Shown piece by piece: positions 62,983 to 64,000 of a DNA stretch of 64,000 nt. The notes under the pieces were generated by a model. The model was not told the origin of the DNA. It worked only from the letters and a program-made list of their open reading frames with translations, and did not search any database. A program made the position numbers and the translations under genes. Origin of the DNA: Psychrobacter sp. Pi2-52. GTDB lineage: Bacteria; Pseudomonadota; Gammaproteobacteria; Pseudomonadales; Moraxellaceae. The DNA is taken from positions 1 through 64,000 of the forward strand of contig NZ_CAJHBS010000010.1 of assembly GCF_904846705.1 (NCBI RefSeq). The letters run 5' to 3'. The stretch's first letter is position 1. Each line of letters starts with the position of its first letter.

Positions 62983-64000
62983 GTGTTGCAAACTCCATCA
63001 AATTTAACTAGATTCAAACACCTAGGTCTTGCGTTAGCGATATTTTATCTGCTCTACAACTTAACGACTTTTTATAGTGTCTCCCTGTATAAACTTTATC
63101 CATCGAAAGTTCATAACCTAGCCACGCCATTTGATAGCATGATTCCTTTCATTCCAGCTATGATTGTTCCTTATAGCTGGTCATTGATTTTATTTGTGGC
63201 TAGTTTTTTCTTAGTGCGGACGTCTACACAATTATCTTTATTGAGCTATCGCTTGATTCTGACGACCATCTTTGCCTGTTTAATTTTCTATCTCTATCCC
63301 GCTCGTTTCTCATTCAATCGATCGATACCTGATGATTGGACGCAGTTTGGTTATCAGTTTTTGCAGTTGGTGGACAAGCCATTTAATCAGTTGCCATCAT
63401 TGCATGTCAGCTATGCCATGTTGCTTGGCGTATCATTATGGGATGTTGTAGCGTCTAAAAAGAGATTGATTTCAGCGGCTTATCGATTGTTGCTGACTGG
63501 CATATGTACATTGATTGCCCTGTCGACAGTGTTGACGTATCAACATCATTTGCTAGATATGTTCGGCGGGGTAGTATTGGCAGTGTTGGTGCTGATACTC
63601 TCAAATCGAATCCGAAATGCATTGGTAATCAAGCATCTGACACTGGGGGTAATAGGGTTTTTGTTGATAGCGATAGCAGGGTTTTACTTTGCTAATATGA
63701 GTATGATAGCGTCTGAAGTTGTAGAAGATTTAGCCATTATGATTGCTTCATATTGGTTAATCAGCTTTACGATGTTGGCTGGTGTCTATCAACAGGTCAA
63801 GCCAATACGAGATATACGCTGGTTTCAAAAATCCAGTAGCGGTCGACTGACCTTACATACTTGGATTAAGTTTGCACCAATCATTATTATTTACAATGGC
63901 ATGTCGTTGTTTGGACAGTGGTATTTCAAAATTTTCTCCAAAAGTCAAAAGTATTCACTCACGCCATATGCTATTAATGACAAGGTCAATGTTGTTGCTT
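62983..64000 (+). CDS. PAP2-family membrane phosphatase, 3' end outside the window
   Basis: The frame is open from GTG 62983 (GAGGT upstream) to the edge; 339 residues are visible. It has at least eight hydrophobic segments and the PAP2 motifs: FNQLPSLHVSYAMLLG, with serine and histidine of the second motif, and YQHHLLDMFGGVVLAVL with the catalytic histidine and aspartate. Such proteins dephosphorylate lipids or act as inositol-phosphoceramide-type transferases. The C-terminal part continues beyond the window; fusions with a dual-specificity phosphatase are known for this kind of protein (YnbD-like), so that domain may follow. Confidence 0.82.
   Translation, partial: MLQTPSNLTRFKHLGLALAIFYLLYNLTTFYSVSLYKLYPSKVHNLATPFDSMIPFIPAMIVPYSWSLILFVASFFLVRTSTQLSLLSYRLILTTIFACLIFYLYPARFSFNRSIPDDWTQFGYQFLQLVDKPFNQLPSLHVSYAMLLGVSLWDVVASKKRLISAAYRLLLTGICTLIALSTVLTYQHHLLDMFGGVVLAVLVLILSNRIRNALVIKHLTLGVIGFLLIAIAGFYFANMSMIASEVVEDLAIMIASYWLISFTMLAGVYQQVKPIRDIRWFQKSSSGRLTLHTWIKFAPIIIIYNGMSLFGQWYFKIFSKSQKYSLTPYAINDKVNVVA

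Noticed and set aside
1-64000. CRISPR arrays, tRNA or rRNA genes, phage genes
   Set aside because: The only regular short repeats lie inside adhesin genes; no tRNA-like T-loop and CCA pattern, rRNA segments or phage structural genes were recognised.

Overview
The window looks like a chromosomal segment of a Psychrobacter-type gammaproteobacterium (Moraxellaceae). The reasons are the fused tyrA-aroA gene behind pheA and hisC, mid-40s G+C by eye, protein sequences of the Moraxellaceae type, an ESPR-type trimeric autotransporter, and the overall mix of housekeeping genes with short mobile DNA. The genus is an inference; no 16S rRNA or tRNA gene was seen.

Layout. 1-2594: 3' part of a classical (type Va) autotransporter with 63-bp repeats. 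2.7-8.4 kb: EamA exporter, a WG-repeat protein whose start was disturbed by a 34-bp tandem duplication, a small MITE-like element, an alpha/beta hydrolase behind a 54-residue rubredoxin, apt, and an adhesin-E-like periplasmic protein. 8.4-16.9 kb: tal, then pheA-hisC-tyrA/aroA (phenylalanine and tyrosine synthesis), rarD and a folB-folK pair. 17-19 kb: small hypothetical genes and a complete IS630-type element whose ends can be placed to the base, with its transposase split at an A8 run. 19-25 kb: cysE, trmJ, an orphan HPt protein and dnaE, all on the minus strand. 25.6-33 kb: a solitary Mrr-like endonuclease, ggt, and two large unrecognised lipoproteins. 33-40 kb: a Spy/CpxP-like protein divergent from a CpxRA-like two-component system, then a 1220-residue trimeric autotransporter adhesin.

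40-54 kb is a phenylalanine/tyrosine degradation region: maiA, fahA, tyrB, hpd, phhA, phhB, with IclR and LysR regulators, an orphan TRAP binding lipoprotein and an NhaC-type antiporter. Every step from phenylalanine to fumarate and acetoacetate is present except homogentisate 1,2-dioxygenase (HmgA). In its place, directly downstream of fahA, is a small vicinal-oxygen-chelate (VOC) protein with an intact His-His-Glu metal site. This is the most interesting hypothesis in the window.

54-61.5 kb is an iron/siderophore region: siderophore reductase (SIP), Fur-boxed TonB receptor, PepSY membrane protein, a cyclic-peptide-type ABC exporter, and the 3' ends of a second TonB receptor and of a probable short-chain dehydrogenase, joined head to head by what looks like a deletion. 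The window ends with a broken pentapeptide-repeat mini-gene, a BASS-family transporter and the start of a PAP2-type membrane phosphatase that runs off the edge.
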